Assembly: GCF_018881605.1 (NCBI RefSeq)
Contig: NZ_JACVPZ010000001.1
Span: 1,798,001 to 1,862,000, forward strand
Origin: Polynucleobacter sp. UB-Tiil-W10
GTDB taxonomy: Bacteria > Pseudomonadota > Gammaproteobacteria > Burkholderiales > Burkholderiaceae
DNA length: 64,000 nt
Reading direction: 5' to 3'
The notes below the pieces were generated by a model that was not told where the DNA came from, did no database searches, and saw nothing but the letters and a program-made list of their open reading frames with translations. The position numbers and the translations under genes are program-made. This document shows, in pieces, positions 26,284 through 37,468 of this stretch (position 1 is its first letter; the number at the start of each line of letters is the position of its first letter).

Positions 26284-29200
26284 TTAGCTTACTTTTGCAG
26301 TGCTCAGTACCGCGGATTCATTGAGGCGTCGCAAGATATTGCGAATAGCATCTAGGCGTTGCTCTAGCTTCTCAAACTCACGCTCTTTCTGAGGGAGTAC
26401 TTTTAACTTATCTTGGCCATTGAGTTGGATATATTTTGAAGACTGGATTAGCTGAATAATCTTCATCGGATCAATGGGTGGATTTGGGATAAATTGAATT
26501 TGTATTGAGGCAGGCGTCGCATCAATTTTTTTAATTCCAAACCCAGCCATTTCAAGTCGCAAGCGGTGAGTCTCATAAAAAGACTTAGCTTGGTCTGGTA
26601 GGTCGCCAAAGCGATCAACCAACTCTTCACGTAAGCCCATTAATTCAGAGAAGTCATTGGTGCCAGCAAAGCGCTTATAAAGAGATAAGCGCTCGTGCAC
26701 ATCGGGACAATAGTCCTCTGGAAGGAGGGCTGGAACCCCAAGATTGACGTCGGTAGTTGCTTGCAATGGCGAAAGCAGGTCTGGCTCTTTGCCACTGCGA
26801 AGCGATTTGACTGCACGATTGAGCATCTCGGTATAAAGCTGAAAACCAATCTCATGGATTTCACCGGATTGTTTATCACCCAAAACTTCGCCAGCACCAC
26901 GAATCTCCAAGTCATGCATGGCTAAATAGAATCCGGAGCCAAGTTCTTCCATTGCTTGGATGGCATTGAGACGCAACTGCGCTTGCTTGCTAAGCGCTTC
27001 AGGATCGGGCACCAGTAAATATGCATAAGCCTGGTGATGTGAGCGACCTACACGACCGCGTAATTGATGCAATTGAGCCAGACCAAATTTATCGGCGCGA
27101 TGCATGATGATGGTATTGGCTGTTGGAACGTCGATACCCGTTTCAATAATCGTAGTACACAGCAAGATATTGGTACGTTGAGTAACAAACTCACGCATGA
27201 CGGATTCCAGCTCACGTTCATGCATTTGGCCGTGAGCCACGCTAATACTAGCCTCAGGAATAAGCTCTTGTAATGCGTGTTTACGATTCTGAATCGTTTC
27301 TACTTCGTTATGTAAGAAATAGACTTGCCCACCACGTTTAATTTCTCGAAGGACGGCTTCACGAATAATGCCGTCACCCTCGCGCCTGACAAAGGTCTTA
27401 ATCGCTAGACGCTTCTGTGGCGCAGTAGCAATGATTGAGAGCTCACGTAAACCTTCCATTGCCATGCCAAGCGTTCTTGGAATAGGCGTTGCAGTCAGAG
27501 TCAGAATATCGACTTCTGCGCGCAGTGCTTTAAGAGCATCTTTTTGTCGAACGCCAAAGCGATGTTCTTCATCAACAATGACTAAGCCCAAATTAGCAAA
27601 TCGAGTCTCTTTGGAGAGCAGCTTATGCGTACCAATAATGATGTCAGCCTCTCCTTTTGCGATGGCTTCTAGAGCTGCATTAATCTCTTTCGTGGTTTTA
27701 AAACGCGAGAGCTCAACAATCCGTACTGGCCAATCTGCAAAGCGATCCTTCCATGTGGCTACGTGCTGTTCTGCAAGAAGAGTGGTCGGGGCCAGAATGG
27801 CAACTTGCTTTCTACCCATAACGGCTACAAAGCTGGCGCGCAATGCGACTTCGGTTTTTCCAAAGCCAACATCACCACAAACTAAGCGATCCATTGGTGT
27901 GCCACTAGTCATATCTCCAATAACCGCAGCAATCGCATTGGCTTGGTCTGGGGTTTCTTCAAAGCCGAAGCTTTCTGCAAAAGCAGCATAGTCATGGGCT
28001 GAAAATTCAAAAGCATGACCCTTGCGTATGGCTCTAGCTGCGTATAGAGCTAGAAGTTCTGCGGCAGTATCGCGAATTTGTTGTGCCGCTTTACGCTTAG
28101 CTTTATCCCACTGTCCGGAGCCTAGTTGATGTAAAGGGGCCGAGTCTGGGTCGGAGCCTGCGTAGCGTGTCACCATCTGCAACTGCTGCACGGGAACGTA
28201 TAAGGTAGCCTGACCTGAATATTGAAGATGTAGGAATTCTTCAAAAACAGGCGCTTCTTTTGGAGGCGCTAGATTCAGTAGGACCAGTCCTTGGTAGCGC
28301 CCGATACCATGCTCTGCATGCACTACAGGATCGCCGATCTTGAGCTCAGAGAGATCCTTAAACAGCATGTCAGGGTCGGCATTCTCATTTGCTTTGCCTT
28401 TACGTCGCTGTCTTGCTGTGGTGGTGAATAATTCTGCTTCAGTAATGACAAGCAAATTTTCTGCTGGCCAAGAAAATCCATTGAAGAGTGGGGCAGTTAC
28501 TAGGCCAAATAAAGAATTGCTTTTAATAAACTCGGCAATGCTATCAAAGCCTTCTGGTTTTAAGGGGTGGAGTGGTTTGCCATCCTGACCAGCAACCGAA
28601 TTACTCTCATCAAAGAGTTGTCGTATGGATTCCTTGCGTCCGGCACTATCACTGCACACTAGTACACGAACCTTTTCTGATGCCACTACTTTGCGAAGAA
28701 GGTTGATAGGGTCGGCATCACGACGATGAACTGCAATATCAGGAACTGCGAGGAATTGACTCTTCTCTGTGGCGTCCTTTTCGAGTGTTAGTCGTGCGTA
28801 CGGTTTGGAGGTGGTGAAGAATTCATCGACATCAAGAAATAATTCTTTTGGCGGAAGAATGGGGCGATCAAGATCATGTTTAAGGAACTCATAGCGAGAA
28901 AGCGTATCTTTCCAAAAGCCTTTGATGGTTTCTTCTACATCACCAATGCTTACTAACCAAACAGGATCGCCTGAGCGAGGAAAGTAATCAAAGAGATTGG
29001 ATTGTTCTTCAAAGAAAAGAGGCAAGTAGGATTCAATCCCTGCACTTGGTATTCCCAAATTAGCATCTTTGTAAATGGAGCAGCGGCTTGGATCGCCTTC
29101 AAAAACCTCTCTCCAACGACCTCTAAATGCAGTGCGAGAGGCATCGTCAAAGGGAAACTCATGTCCGGGCAGGAGGCGAATTTCCTTGACGGGATAGAGG

Positions 29201-29826
29201 CTACGCTGAGTGTCAGGATCAAAGGCGCGAATTTGCTCAATCTCATCACCAAATAAATCCAGGCGGTAGGGTAGATTGGATCCCATGGGAAATAAATCAA
29301 ACAAGCCGCCACGAATACTGTATTCACCGGGACGCATCACGGCACTCACGGGGTCATAGCCAGCTTGTTGTAGTTGAAGCTTTAAGGCAGCCTCGTTAAG
29401 CTTATCTCCCTGCCTAAAGAAAAAGGTGTGACCAGATAAAAAATTAGGAGGGCCCAGTCTTTGCAATGCGGTGGTAACTGGGACTAAAACAATGTCGCAA
29501 CTTCCATTGAGTAATTCATAGAGGGTTGCAAGTCTTTCTGAGACCAAATCCTGATGAGGGGAAAAATGGTCGTAAGGAAGAATCTCCCAATCGGGGAGTA
29601 ACCGTGCTTTTAATTGCGGTGCAAATGCAGGAATTTCATCTACAAGTCGCTGTGCTTCCTGTGCTTGTGCGCAAAAAATCACCATGACCGAAAACTGACT
29701 GCGATAGCGTAGGGCGGTTTGAGCGATGAGAGCGGCATCTGCCGAGCCGATTAGACCTGAAAAGGTAAAGCGCTGCCCAGCCCGGGGTACGGGTATGGGG
29801 GCTGCTAGATTTAATGCGTCAGACAT
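26284..29826 (-). CDS. mfd: Transcription-repair coupling factor Mfd
   Basis: 1180 residues, full length. Domains in order: UvrB-like amino region (about 1-330, no active ATPase), RNA polymerase interaction domain (around 480-555, with GDPVVHAEHGIGRYQGL), RecG-like translocase (about 590-960; Walker A GDVGFGKTEVALRA, Walker B DEEHRFGVRQ, LRGRVGRSHHQAYAYLL), and the carboxyl TRCF domain. It removes RNA polymerase stalled at lesions and recruits UvrA. It is divergent from ispD with only 23 bases between the start codons, so its promoter must lie near or inside ispD. Confidence 0.96.
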   Translation of the reverse strand: MSDALNLAAPIPVPRAGQRFTFSGLIGSADAALIAQTALRYRSQFSVMVIFCAQAQEAQRLVDEIPAFAPQLKARLLPDWEILPYDHFSPHQDLVSERLATLYELLNGSCDIVLVPVTTALQRLGPPNFLSGHTFFFRQGDKLNEAALKLQLQQAGYDPVSAVMRPGEYSIRGGLFDLFPMGSNLPYRLDLFGDEIEQIRAFDPDTQRSLYPVKEIRLLPGHEFPFDDASRTAFRGRWREVFEGDPSRCSIYKDANLGIPSAGIESYLPLFFEEQSNLFDYFPRSGDPVWLVSIGDVEETIKGFWKDTLSRYEFLKHDLDRPILPPKELFLDVDEFFTTSKPYARLTLEKDATEKSQFLAVPDIAVHRRDADPINLLRKVVASEKVRVLVCSDSAGRKESIRQLFDESNSVAGQDGKPLHPLKPEGFDSIAEFIKSNSLFGLVTAPLFNGFSWPAENLLVITEAELFTTTARQRRKGKANENADPDMLFKDLSELKIGDPVVHAEHGIGRYQGLVLLNLAPPKEAPVFEEFLHLQYSGQATLYVPVQQLQMVTRYAGSDPDSAPLHQLGSGQWDKAKRKAAQQIRDTAAELLALYAARAIRKGHAFEFSAHDYAAFAESFGFEETPDQANAIAAVIGDMTSGTPMDRLVCGDVGFGKTEVALRASFVAVMGRKQVAILAPTTLLAEQHVATWKDRFADWPVRIVELSRFKTTKEINAALEAIAKGEADIIIGTHKLLSKETRFANLGLVIVDEEHRFGVRQKDALKALRAEVDILTLTATPIPRTLGMAMEGLRELSIIATAPQKRLAIKTFVRREGDGIIREAVLREIKRGGQVYFLHNEVETIQNRKHALQELIPEASISVAHGQMHERELESVMREFVTQRTNILLCTTIIETGIDVPTANTIIMHRADKFGLAQLHQLRGRVGRSHHQAYAYLLVPDPEALSKQAQLRLNAIQAMEELGSGFYLAMHDLEIRGAGEVLGDKQSGEIHEIGFQLYTEMLNRAVKSLRSGKEPDLLSPLQATTDVNLGVPALLPEDYCPDVHERLSLYKRFAGTNDFSELMGLREELVDRFGDLPDQAKSFYETHRLRLEMAGFGIKKIDATPASIQIQFIPNPPIDPMKIIQLIQSSKYIQLNGQDKLKVLPQKEREFEKLEQRLDAIRNILRRLNESAVLSTAKVS

Positions 29827-29849
29827 CTACGCTCATTATAGAATCAGAC

Positions 29850-30599
29850 ATGGATTCTGGAAATCAATCTAAAAAGAAGTGTCATGCACTACTACCTACG
29901 GCAGGCACAGGCTCTCGTTTGGGCGGAGAATTGCCCAAACAGTTTCAGGAGTTGTCTGGTAAACCTATGCTCTCTTATGCTCTAGGGGCATTTAAGGAAA
30001 CACCTCAGATTGACTCCATTTGGATCGGTGTGAGCCCAGGTTTTATCGAGCATCCCATATTGCAGACTATTGCTAAGACTGGGGCAAATATTCATGTTGT
30101 TCCGACAGGCGGTCCAACCCGTCAAGAAACTGTTCGGAATACTTTGGCTGCAATGATGAAGTCGGGCATTGCTGAAGATGACTGGATACTGGTCCATGAT
30201 GCGGCCCGGCCGGGGATTACCCCCTCACTCATTGCGAAGTTAATTGGCTCAGTGCAAAGTTCTCATGTTGGCGGTATCTTGGCTGTACCACTGGCCGATA
30301 CCTTAAAGCAGGCGGATCTTGATTCAGTGGTTGCTGGAAACATCCCGCATGCCGAGAGAACCATTCCACGCAAGCATCTTTGGCAAGCACAAACCCCCCA
30401 GATGTTTGGTTTAAAGCAGCTGCATGAAGCGCTTGAGAATGCCATTCGCCTTGAGGCCGACATTACCGATGAGGCTAGCGCAATTGAATTGGCTGGAGCT
30501 AAACCTTTGTTAATTGAGGGTGCTGCACGTAACTTTAAGGTGACTCACCCAGCAGATTGGGAATTAATGCAACTGCTCTTAAGTTCAAGCGCTAAATAA
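29850..30599 (+). CDS. ispD: 2-C-methyl-D-erythritol 4-phosphate cytidylyltransferase
   Basis: 250 residues from ATG 29850. An in-frame ATG at 29814 would overlap mfd and adds residues not typical of the family. The CTP-binding loop [20 protein letters not shown] and the segment [14 protein letters not shown] are diagnostic. It is the third step of the MEP isoprenoid pathway. It lies 14 bases before ispF, the usual ispDF pair. Confidence 0.94.
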   Translation: MDSGNQSKKKCHALLPTAGTGSRLGGELPKQFQELSGKPMLSYALGAFKETPQIDSIWIGVSPGFIEHPILQTIAKTGANIHVVPTGGPTRQETVRNTLAAMMKSGIAEDDWILVHDAARPGITPSLIAKLIGSVQSSHVGGILAVPLADTLKQADLDSVVAGNIPHAERTIPRKHLWQAQTPQMFGLKQLHEALENAIRLEADITDEASAIELAGAKPLLIEGAARNFKVTHPADWELMQLLLSSSAK

Positions 30600-30613
30600 A
30601 TGAGGGCTCCAAT

Positions 30614-31117
30614 ATGACTCAAAGCAATTCCCATATTCCGCAATTTCGTATTGGTCAGGGTTACGATGTTCACGCATTGGTTTCTGATCGAAAGCTGATT
30701 CTGGGAGGCGTCCATGTCCCCTTTGAAAAGGGCCTATTAGGACATTCTGATGCTGATGCCTTATTGCATGCTTTAACAGACGCCTTATTGGGCGCTGCAG
30801 GCTTAAATGATATTGGGCAGCTATTTCCGGATACCGATCCCCAATTTAAGGATATGGATAGTCGAATTCTGCTCCGGGCGGCCTTGCAAAAGATTCAGGC
30901 AGCAGGGTTTCAGATCGGCAATGTGGATGCCACCATCATTTGCCAAAAGCCCAAATTAGCGGATTTTTTACCAGAAATGGTCCGCAATATTGCCGCTGAT
31001 TTGGCTGTGACCCCCAGCCACGTCAATCTTAAGGCTAAGACCAATGAATCGCTGGGCCATTTAGGTAGAGGCGAGGGTGTCGCTGTCCATGCAGTAGCTT
31101 TGCTCTTCAAGGCCTAA
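30614..31117 (+). CDS. ispF: 2-C-methyl-D-erythritol 2,4-cyclodiphosphate synthase
   Basis: 167 residues. Zinc and substrate sites are clear: [10 protein letters not shown] at the start, [26 protein letters not shown], and the [16 protein letters not shown] end. It cyclises CDP-ME 2-phosphate. Together with the preceding ispD it forms a compact operon; no terminator is evident between ispF and the following tRNA-Leu. Confidence 0.95.
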   Translation: MTQSNSHIPQFRIGQGYDVHALVSDRKLILGGVHVPFEKGLLGHSDADALLHALTDALLGAAGLNDIGQLFPDTDPQFKDMDSRILLRAALQKIQAAGFQIGNVDATIICQKPKLADFLPEMVRNIAADLAVTPSHVNLKAKTNESLGHLGRGEGVAVHAVALLFKA

Positions 31118-31195
31118 AAGATTCTCTAAAACCCTAGGCATTGTAGAATTACGGTCTTTAGAGTGAAGTCTAGGCTTGGCAGTTTGCGGATATTT

Positions 31196-31282
31196 GCGAG
31201 GATGGCGAAATTGGTAGACGCACCAGGTTTAGGTCCTGACGCCAGAAATGGTGTGGGGGTTCGAGTCCCCCTCCTCGCACCA
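31196..31282 (+). tRNA. tRNA-Leu (anticodon UAG)
   Basis: 87 bases with acceptor GCGAGGA/TCCTCGC, a class II long variable arm, anticodon loop TTTAGGT (anticodon TAG), T arm GGGGGTTCGAGTCCCCC and encoded CCA. The first base pair of the anticodon stem is C-A. A -10-like TAGAAT lies about 50 bases upstream. It sits between ispF and tig. Confidence 0.95.
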
Positions 31283-31339
31283 CAAGATTGCTACTTGGCT
31301 TGGACTTCACATTTCCAGATCTTCAATTAAGAGACGAGA

Positions 31340-32677
31340 ATGGCTGTGCAGATAGAAAATTTAGGTTCACTAGACCGCAAAATGACTTTGGAGTTCGCTC
31401 GTGCCGATTTGGCTAAAGCGCGCGAATCCCGTTTGGCTCACGTTGGTAAGACCATGAAAATGGCAGGCTTCCGTCCAGGCAAAGTTCCAAAGAATATCGT
31501 TGAAAAACAACACGGCATGCAAGTGGACTTTGAACTCCAGTTTGATAAAGCCTCTGAACTTTTTTATGATCAAGCTCAAAAAGAAGGCTTGGCCTTAGCT
31601 GGCCAACCACGTCTTGAGCCAAAGAGTGAGCTCGATGCCGACAAGATTGTGTTTGATGCTTTCTTTGAAGTTTTGCCTGAAGTGAAGATTGGCGACTTTA
31701 GCAGTGCAGAAGTTACTAAGTACACAACAGATATTGGCGAAGCTGAAATTGATCGTGCCTTAGATGTATTGCGCAAGCAGCAAGTTCATTACCATGCGCG
31801 CGGTGAGGCTGGTGCCCACGGCGACGGAGGCTCTAATACTGCAGCACAAAACGGTGACCAAGTTGTGATTGATTTTGTTGGCAAGATTGATGGGGTTGAG
31901 TTTGCTGGTGGTAAAGCAGAAAACTTTGAATATGTTTTGGGCGAAGGTCGCATGCTTCCTGAGTTTGAAGCTGCAACTTTAGGTCTCAAAGTGGGCGAAA
32001 GCAAATCATTCCCTTTAAGCTTCCCAGCGGATTACCACGGCAAAGATGTTGCCGGTAAAACTGCCGAGTTCACTATTACTGTGAAATCCGTTAACTGGCC
32101 ACACCTGCCAGCTGTTGATGACGCGTTTGCGTTGTCATTAGGTGTAGCTGAAGGTGGCGTTGCCAAAATGCGCGCTGAAGTTAAAGAAAATTTAGATCGT
32201 GAAGTGAAGCGTCGCATCACTGCTTTGTTGAAAAATGAAGTAATGGAAAAGCTTAACGGCTTATGTGAACTTGATGTTCCTAAATCTTTGGTTGCTTCTG
32301 AGCAAGAACGTTTGGCCGAAGGTGCGCGCCAAGATCTGATTCAGCGCGGTGTTCCAAATGCGAAAGATGCTCCTATTCCTGCTGAGATCTTTGCAGAACA
32401 AGCTACTAAGCGTGTTCGTCTTGGTTTGATCTTGGGTGAGTTGGTGAAGAAACAAAACTTGGCTGCTACTGTTGATCAAATTAAAGCTGAAATCGATGAG
32501 CAGGCTGCTACCTACGAAGATCCAAAAGAAGTTGTACGTTGGTTCTATAGCAACCCAAGTCGCTTAAAGGATATCGAGAACCTCGTGCTTGAAGACAACG
32601 TGATTAAGTATTTCACATCCCAGGCTAAGGTAAGCGATAAAGCAATTACCTTTGAAGAGCTCAGCAAGCTAAACTAA
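31340..32677 (+). CDS. tig: Trigger factor
   Basis: 445 residues. Ribosome-docking signature GFRPGKVP at residues 43-50; FKBP-type peptidyl-prolyl isomerase domain in the middle (GDQVVIDFVGKIDGVEFAGGKAENFEYVLGEGRMLPEFE); helical carboxyl chaperone cradle. A Gly/His/Asn-rich insert (about residues 155-172, GEAGAHGDGGSN) precedes the isomerase domain and looks like a flexible linker. It binds nascent chains at the exit tunnel. First gene of tig-clpP-clpX, the common proteobacterial order. Confidence 0.95.
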   Translation: MAVQIENLGSLDRKMTLEFARADLAKARESRLAHVGKTMKMAGFRPGKVPKNIVEKQHGMQVDFELQFDKASELFYDQAQKEGLALAGQPRLEPKSELDADKIVFDAFFEVLPEVKIGDFSSAEVTKYTTDIGEAEIDRALDVLRKQQVHYHARGEAGAHGDGGSNTAAQNGDQVVIDFVGKIDGVEFAGGKAENFEYVLGEGRMLPEFEAATLGLKVGESKSFPLSFPADYHGKDVAGKTAEFTITVKSVNWPHLPAVDDAFALSLGVAEGGVAKMRAEVKENLDREVKRRITALLKNEVMEKLNGLCELDVPKSLVASEQERLAEGARQDLIQRGVPNAKDAPIPAEIFAEQATKRVRLGLILGELVKKQNLAATVDQIKAEIDEQAATYEDPKEVVRWFYSNPSRLKDIENLVLEDNVIKYFTSQAKVSDKAITFEELSKLN

Positions 32678-32719
32678 TTTATTCAATAAGTCATCCATTT
32701 ACCCACAAGAGGTTTCAAA

Positions 32720-33349
32720 ATGATCTATAACCATTCTCAGTCTGAAAATCTAGAACCTAAAGGCTTGGGCTTGGTTCCAATGGTGATTGAAACCTCTGGT
32801 AGAGGTGAGCGTGCTTACGACATCTACTCTAGATTGTTGCGTGAGCGGGTTGTTTTCTTGGTTGGCGAGGTCAATGATCAAACTGCCAATTTGGTTATTG
32901 CGCAGCTATTGTTTCTTGAGAGCGAAAATCCAGACAAAGAGATTTCTTTGTATATCAACTCTCCAGGCGGATCTGTTTCTGCCGGCTTAGCTATTTACGA
33001 CACCATGCAATTCATTAAGCCTCATGTCAGCACATTGTGTATGGGTATGGCTGCTAGTATGGGCGCATTTTTATTGTGTGCTGGCGAAAAGGGTAAGCGT
33101 TATGCCTTGCCGAACTCGCGGGTCATGATTCACCAGCCGCTGGGTGGTGCGCGTGGTCAGGCGTCTGATATCGAGATTCAAGCCCGTGAGATTTTGTATC
33201 TTCGTGAACGACTTAACAAAATTTTGTCTGACCGTACTGGTCAAACAATTGAAACGATTGCCAAGGATACTGATCGCGATAACTTTATGTCTGCAGAGCA
33301 AGCTCGTGAATACGGCTTGATCGATAAAGTTATTGAGAAGCGTCCCTAA
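32720..33349 (+). CDS. clpP: ATP-dependent Clp protease proteolytic subunit
   Basis: 209 residues. Catalytic Ser in [12 protein letters not shown] and His in [20 protein letters not shown]; the triad Asp lies in the TDRDNFMS region. The amino extension before [20 protein letters not shown] is a propeptide, expected to be removed autocatalytically. It assembles as a 14-mer capped by ClpX, whose gene follows by 28 bases. Confidence 0.96.
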   Translation: MIYNHSQSENLEPKGLGLVPMVIETSGRGERAYDIYSRLLRERVVFLVGEVNDQTANLVIAQLLFLESENPDKEISLYINSPGGSVSAGLAIYDTMQFIKPHVSTLCMGMAASMGAFLLCAGEKGKRYALPNSRVMIHQPLGGARGQASDIEIQAREILYLRERLNKILSDRTGQTIETIAKDTDRDNFMSAEQAREYGLIDKVIEKRP

Positions 33350-33377
33350 TTCGTAACAGAAATATATTGAGCCCATT

Positions 33378-34739
33378 TTGAGCGATACCAACACTACTAA
33401 TTCAGCAGATAAAGTTCTGTATTGCTCTTTTTGCGGCAAAAGTCAGCATGAAGTTAAAAAATTAATCGCCGGCCCATCTGTATTTATTTGCGACGAGTGT
33501 ATTGATCTTTGTACCGACATTATTCAAGAAGAAATCGCTAAGCTTCCTAAGGAAGAGGGTGATGATTCATTACCAACGCCCCACCAAATTCGCGAGAACT
33601 TAGATCAATATGTGATTGGTCAGGAGCACGCCAAAAAAACACTAGCTGTTGCTGTCTATAACCATTACAAGCGCTTACAGTATTTGCCTAAGCCTAAAAA
33701 AGAGAAGTTAGATAAAGACGGTAAGCCAGTAGAAAGTGCAGATAAAAAAGAATCTAAGCTTCCAGCTAAGGCGATGGTGGATGGTGTGGAGCTGGCAAAG
33801 AGCAATATTCTCTTGATTGGCCCTACAGGTTCAGGCAAAACTCTACTAGCTCAGACCTTGGCTCGTATGCTCGATGTGCCATTTGTAATGGCTGATGCAA
33901 CCACCCTTACTGAAGCAGGATATGTAGGTGAGGATGTTGAAAATATCATTCAAAAATTATTGCAAGCTTGCGACTACAACGTAGAAAAAGCGCAACGAGG
34001 CATTGTCTATATCGATGAGATCGATAAGATTTCACGCAAGTCAGATAACCCATCCATTACTCGTGATGTATCGGGTGAGGGTGTGCAGCAAGCGCTATTA
34101 AAGCTAGTTGAAGGCACCATGGCTTCTGTGCCGCCACAAGGTGGTCGCAAGCATCCTAACCAAGACTTCTTGCAAGTTGACACTACCAACATTTTGTTTA
34201 TTTGTGGCGGTGCATTTGATGGCTTGGAAAAAGTGATTCAGCAGCGCACTGCTAAGACCGGTATTGGATTTAACGCAACCGTTCCCGGTAAGGATGATCG
34301 CGGAGTTAGCGATCTTTTAATTGAGGTTGAGCCCGAAGATCTGATCAAGTTTGGCTTGATTCCAGAGTTAATTGGTCGCCTCCCGGTTGTTGCTACTTTG
34401 GCGCAACTGGATGAAGAGGCTTTAATTCAGATTCTGACTGAGCCTAAAAACGCTTTAGTGAAGCAATATCAGGCGCTTCTCACCATGGAAGGCTCTGAGC
34501 TTGAAGTGCGTCGCGAAGCTCTGTCAGCGATTGCTAAAAAGGCAATTGCCCGTAAAACTGGTGCTCGTGGCCTTAGATCCATCCTCGAAGGTTCTTTGAT
34601 GGATGTGATGTATGACCTGCCGTCACTCAAGAATGTGCAAAAGGTAGTGATCGACGAAAGCAGCATTGCTGCTGGCGGAAAACCACTTTTGGTCTACAAA
34701 CAGGATGCCGATCAGACGGATTTGAGCAAAAAAGCCTAA
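33378..34739 (+). CDS. clpX: Clp protease ATP-binding subunit ClpX
   Basis: 453 residues from a TTG start at 33378, which gives the family-typical [23 protein letters not shown] opening. The four-Cys zinc-binding domain (CSFC and CDECIDLC) is followed by the AAA+ module: Walker A GPTGSGKT, Walker [10 protein letters not shown], sensor and pore loops ([11 protein letters not shown]). It unfolds tagged substrates for ClpP. The Shine-Dalgarno in front of the TTG is weak, suggesting low translation relative to clpP. It ends before a clear terminator. Confidence 0.95.
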   Translation: MSDTNTTNSADKVLYCSFCGKSQHEVKKLIAGPSVFICDECIDLCTDIIQEEIAKLPKEEGDDSLPTPHQIRENLDQYVIGQEHAKKTLAVAVYNHYKRLQYLPKPKKEKLDKDGKPVESADKKESKLPAKAMVDGVELAKSNILLIGPTGSGKTLLAQTLARMLDVPFVMADATTLTEAGYVGEDVENIIQKLLQACDYNVEKAQRGIVYIDEIDKISRKSDNPSITRDVSGEGVQQALLKLVEGTMASVPPQGGRKHPNQDFLQVDTTNILFICGGAFDGLEKVIQQRTAKTGIGFNATVPGKDDRGVSDLLIEVEPEDLIKFGLIPELIGRLPVVATLAQLDEEALIQILTEPKNALVKQYQALLTMEGSELEVRREALSAIAKKAIARKTGARGLRSILEGSLMDVMYDLPSLKNVQKVVIDESSIAAGGKPLLVYKQDADQTDLSKKA

Positions 34740-34762
34740 TTTCTTAGGGTTTTCGCTATTTT

Positions 34763-34793
34763 TGGGGCATTTTTGCCCCATTTTTGTCTTTTT
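34763..34793 (+). terminator. Intrinsic terminator after clpX
   Basis: TGGGGCA, a four-T loop and TGCCCCA, followed by TTTTTGTCTTTTT. It separates the tig-clpP-clpX operon from lon. Confidence 0.88.
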
Positions 34794-34797
34794 ACCC

Positions 34798-34825
34798 CTT
34801 GTTTTTCTCTAAAGCCTACCCATAT
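34798..34825 (+). promoter_or_regulatory. Sigma32-like heat-shock promoter for lon
   Basis: CTTGTTT (34798-34804), a 13-bp spacer and ACCCATAT (34818-34825) fit the heat-shock consensus CTTGAAA-N13/14-CCCCATnT, with the -10 nearly complete. It lies directly after the clpX terminator. The predicted start near 34832 leaves a leader of about 98 bases before lon. A heat-shock promoter for lon is well established in other proteobacteria. Confidence 0.55.
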
Positions 34826-34929
34826 AGGTAGTATGCTACTCATGAATAATGTCTGTATTTAGTGGCTCAGAAATTTGACCGCTACTAATTGAGACTTTTG
34901 AGGATTGATAACTTTGGAGGATTTGCCCC

Positions 34930-37362
34930 ATGCCTGGCCACTTATTACTACCCTCTGAACCGATTCAACTACCTTTACTCCCATTACGGGACGTAGTTGT
35001 CTTCCCCCATATGGTGATCCCGCTGTTTGTGGGTCGCCCAAAATCGATTAAAGCCCTCGAGGCTGCGATGGAAACGGGTAAAAACGTCCTGCTAGTAGCC
35101 CAAAAAACGGCCGCTAAGGATGAGCCTGTCATTGAAGACCTTTATGAGGTTGGCTGCATTGCCAATATTTTGCAGATGCTGAAGTTGCCTGACGGCACTG
35201 TAAAAGTGCTCGTTGAGGGTGTGCAGCGTGCAGAAGTAAGTCAAATAGAAGATAGTCTTGGTTACTTCAATTGCGAAGCAACTCCAGCACCGATTAATGC
35301 GATCGATGCCCATGAAACTGAGGCTTTGCGTCGTGCGATCATGGCGCAGTTTGACCAATACGTAAAACTAAATAAAAAAGTACCGCAGGAGATTCTCTCC
35401 TCATTAGGCGGCATTGATGATCCAAGTCGATTGGCCGACACCATCTGTGCACATTTGCCAGTAAAACTTGAGCAGAAACAACGCTTGCTCGAAATGATGG
35501 ATGTTGTTCAGCGTTTAGAGAGCTTGCTTGCCGATCTCGAGAGCGAGATCGATATTCTGCAAGTCGAGAAGCGGATTCGTGGACGCGTTAAGCGTCAGAT
35601 GGAAAAGAGTCAACGCGAGTACTACTTGAACGAACAAGTCAAAGCGATTCAGAAAGAGTTAGGCGAAGGTGAGGAGGGTGCAGATCTCGAAGAACTTGAG
35701 AAGCGCATTAAAGCCGCACGCATGCCTAAGGAAGCGTTGAAAAAAGCGGAATCTGAGTTGAAGAAACTCAAGCTGATGTCGCCAATGTCTGCAGAGGCCA
35801 CCGTTATCCGTAACTTTATTGATACCTTAGTCAATCTGCCTTGGAAGAAGAAAACCAAGATTAACAACGACCTCACTAATGCTGAAAAAGTATTGGATGA
35901 AGATCACTACGGCTTGGATAAAGTCAAAGAGCGCATCTTGGAGTACCTCGCAGTTCAACAACGCGTTGATCGTGTTAAGGCCCCCATTCTTTGTTTGGTA
36001 GGCCCACCTGGTGTTGGTAAGACATCCTTAGGTCAATCTATTGCACGCGCAACCAACCGTAAGTTTGTACGTATGGCTTTGGGTGGCGTGCGTGATGAAT
36101 CCGAGATTCGTGGTCACCGTCGTACCTATATAGGCTCGATGCCTGGCAAGATTTTGACTAGCCTTACTAAAGTGGGCGTTCGCAATCCTTTGTTCCTCTT
36201 GGATGAAGTAGACAAGATGGGTATGGACTTCCGCGGAGACCCTGCTAGTGCCTTGTTGGAAGTATTAGATCCTGAGCAAAACCACACATTCCAAGATCAC
36301 TATGTTGAAGTTGACTTTGATCTTTCTGATGTGATGTTCGTAGCGACCTCGAATTCTTTAAATATTCCAGGTCCGCTCTTAGATCGTCTTGAGATTATTC
36401 GTTTGGCTGGTTATACAGAGGATGAAAAAACTAGTATTGCAGTTAATTATTTGATTCCAAAACAAATCAAAAATAACGGCTTGAAAAAAGACGAACTCAA
36501 GATTGAAGATAGTGCTGTACGAAGCATGATTCGCTATTACACCCGCGAGGCTGGCGTGCGTTCTTTAGAGCGCGAAATTAGTAAGATTTGCCGTAAGGTA
36601 GTCAAACTGTTGCTCTTGAAGAAAGAGGCTGTGCCTATCGTTGTGAATGCGGATAACTTGGAGAAATTCCTATCCGTTCGCATGTATGACTTTGGTTTGG
36701 CTGGTAAAGAGAATCAAGTTGGACAAGTAACAGGATTGGCATGGACTGAGGTTGGCGGTGATTTGCTCACGATTGAAGCTGCTGTGATGTCAGGTAAGGG
36801 TGTGATTACTCGTACCGGCTCTATTGGTGACGTCATGAAGGAGTCCGTTGAAGCAGCTCGCACCGTGGTTCGATCTAGAGCTAAACGCCTTGGTATTGCT
36901 GATGATTCATTTGAGAAGAAGGATATTCATATTCACTTCCCGGATGGCGCAACTCCTAAAGACGGTCCATCTGCAGGTATCGCTATTACAACGGCTTTAG
37001 TTTCCGTTCTTACTGGAATTCCTATTCGCTCTGATGTTGCTATGACAGGTGAAATTACTCTGCGTGGAGAGGTTTTACCTATCGGCGGATTAAAAGAAAA
37101 GCTCTTAGCTGCTCATCGGGGCGGTATTAAGTTGGCCTTAATCCCAGAGGAAAACGTTAAGGATCTAATTGATATTCCGGATAACGTCAAAAATGCAATC
37201 GAGATTATTCCCGTACGCTGGATTGATAAGGTTTTGGAATTGGCGTTAGAGCGTATGCCAGAAGCTTTGTCAGATCCTACGCCTGAAGAGTTGGCCAAAA
37301 AGGCTGCTGAAGCCAGTAAGGCTATTGAAAAGGGGTCATCTGCAGACGTTCTTAAGCATTGA
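34930..37362 (+). CDS. lon: ATP-dependent protease Lon
   Basis: 810 residues, the usual size. Amino-terminal LON substrate-binding domain ([30 protein letters not shown]), coiled middle, AAA+ module ([25 protein letters not shown]), and a Ser-Lys protease domain ([13 protein letters not shown] with the catalytic Ser; [16 protein letters not shown] with Lys). It degrades misfolded and regulatory proteins. GGAGG ends nine bases before the ATG. Own promoter of heat-shock type upstream; tRNA-Val follows. Confidence 0.96.
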   Translation: MPGHLLLPSEPIQLPLLPLRDVVVFPHMVIPLFVGRPKSIKALEAAMETGKNVLLVAQKTAAKDEPVIEDLYEVGCIANILQMLKLPDGTVKVLVEGVQRAEVSQIEDSLGYFNCEATPAPINAIDAHETEALRRAIMAQFDQYVKLNKKVPQEILSSLGGIDDPSRLADTICAHLPVKLEQKQRLLEMMDVVQRLESLLADLESEIDILQVEKRIRGRVKRQMEKSQREYYLNEQVKAIQKELGEGEEGADLEELEKRIKAARMPKEALKKAESELKKLKLMSPMSAEATVIRNFIDTLVNLPWKKKTKINNDLTNAEKVLDEDHYGLDKVKERILEYLAVQQRVDRVKAPILCLVGPPGVGKTSLGQSIARATNRKFVRMALGGVRDESEIRGHRRTYIGSMPGKILTSLTKVGVRNPLFLLDEVDKMGMDFRGDPASALLEVLDPEQNHTFQDHYVEVDFDLSDVMFVATSNSLNIPGPLLDRLEIIRLAGYTEDEKTSIAVNYLIPKQIKNNGLKKDELKIEDSAVRSMIRYYTREAGVRSLEREISKICRKVVKLLLLKKEAVPIVVNADNLEKFLSVRMYDFGLAGKENQVGQVTGLAWTEVGGDLLTIEAAVMSGKGVITRTGSIGDVMKESVEAARTVVRSRAKRLGIADDSFEKKDIHIHFPDGATPKDGPSAGIAITTALVSVLTGIPIRSDVAMTGEITLRGEVLPIGGLKEKLLAAHRGGIKLALIPEENVKDLIDIPDNVKNAIEIIPVRWIDKVLELALERMPEALSDPTPEELAKKAAEASKAIEKGSSADVLKH

Positions 37363-37468
37363 TAATCAGGTGATTTTTCGCTTAATGTTCCACATCTAAT
37401 GGGGTTCATTCAGCGGAAAATCCACCTTAAATCCACGCTTAGGTTACAATCTTAGCTGTAATATTTTG

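Noticed and set aside
27368-27991. 207-codon open frame antisense to mfd
   Set aside because: Composition is Ser/Arg/Ala-rich without any domain, and it lies wholly opposite conserved Mfd motifs. It is a shadow of mfd codon usage.
29814-29849. Earlier ispD start at ATG 29814
   Set aside because: It would overlap the mfd start and add 12 residues not seen in IspD proteins. The start at 29850 fits the family.
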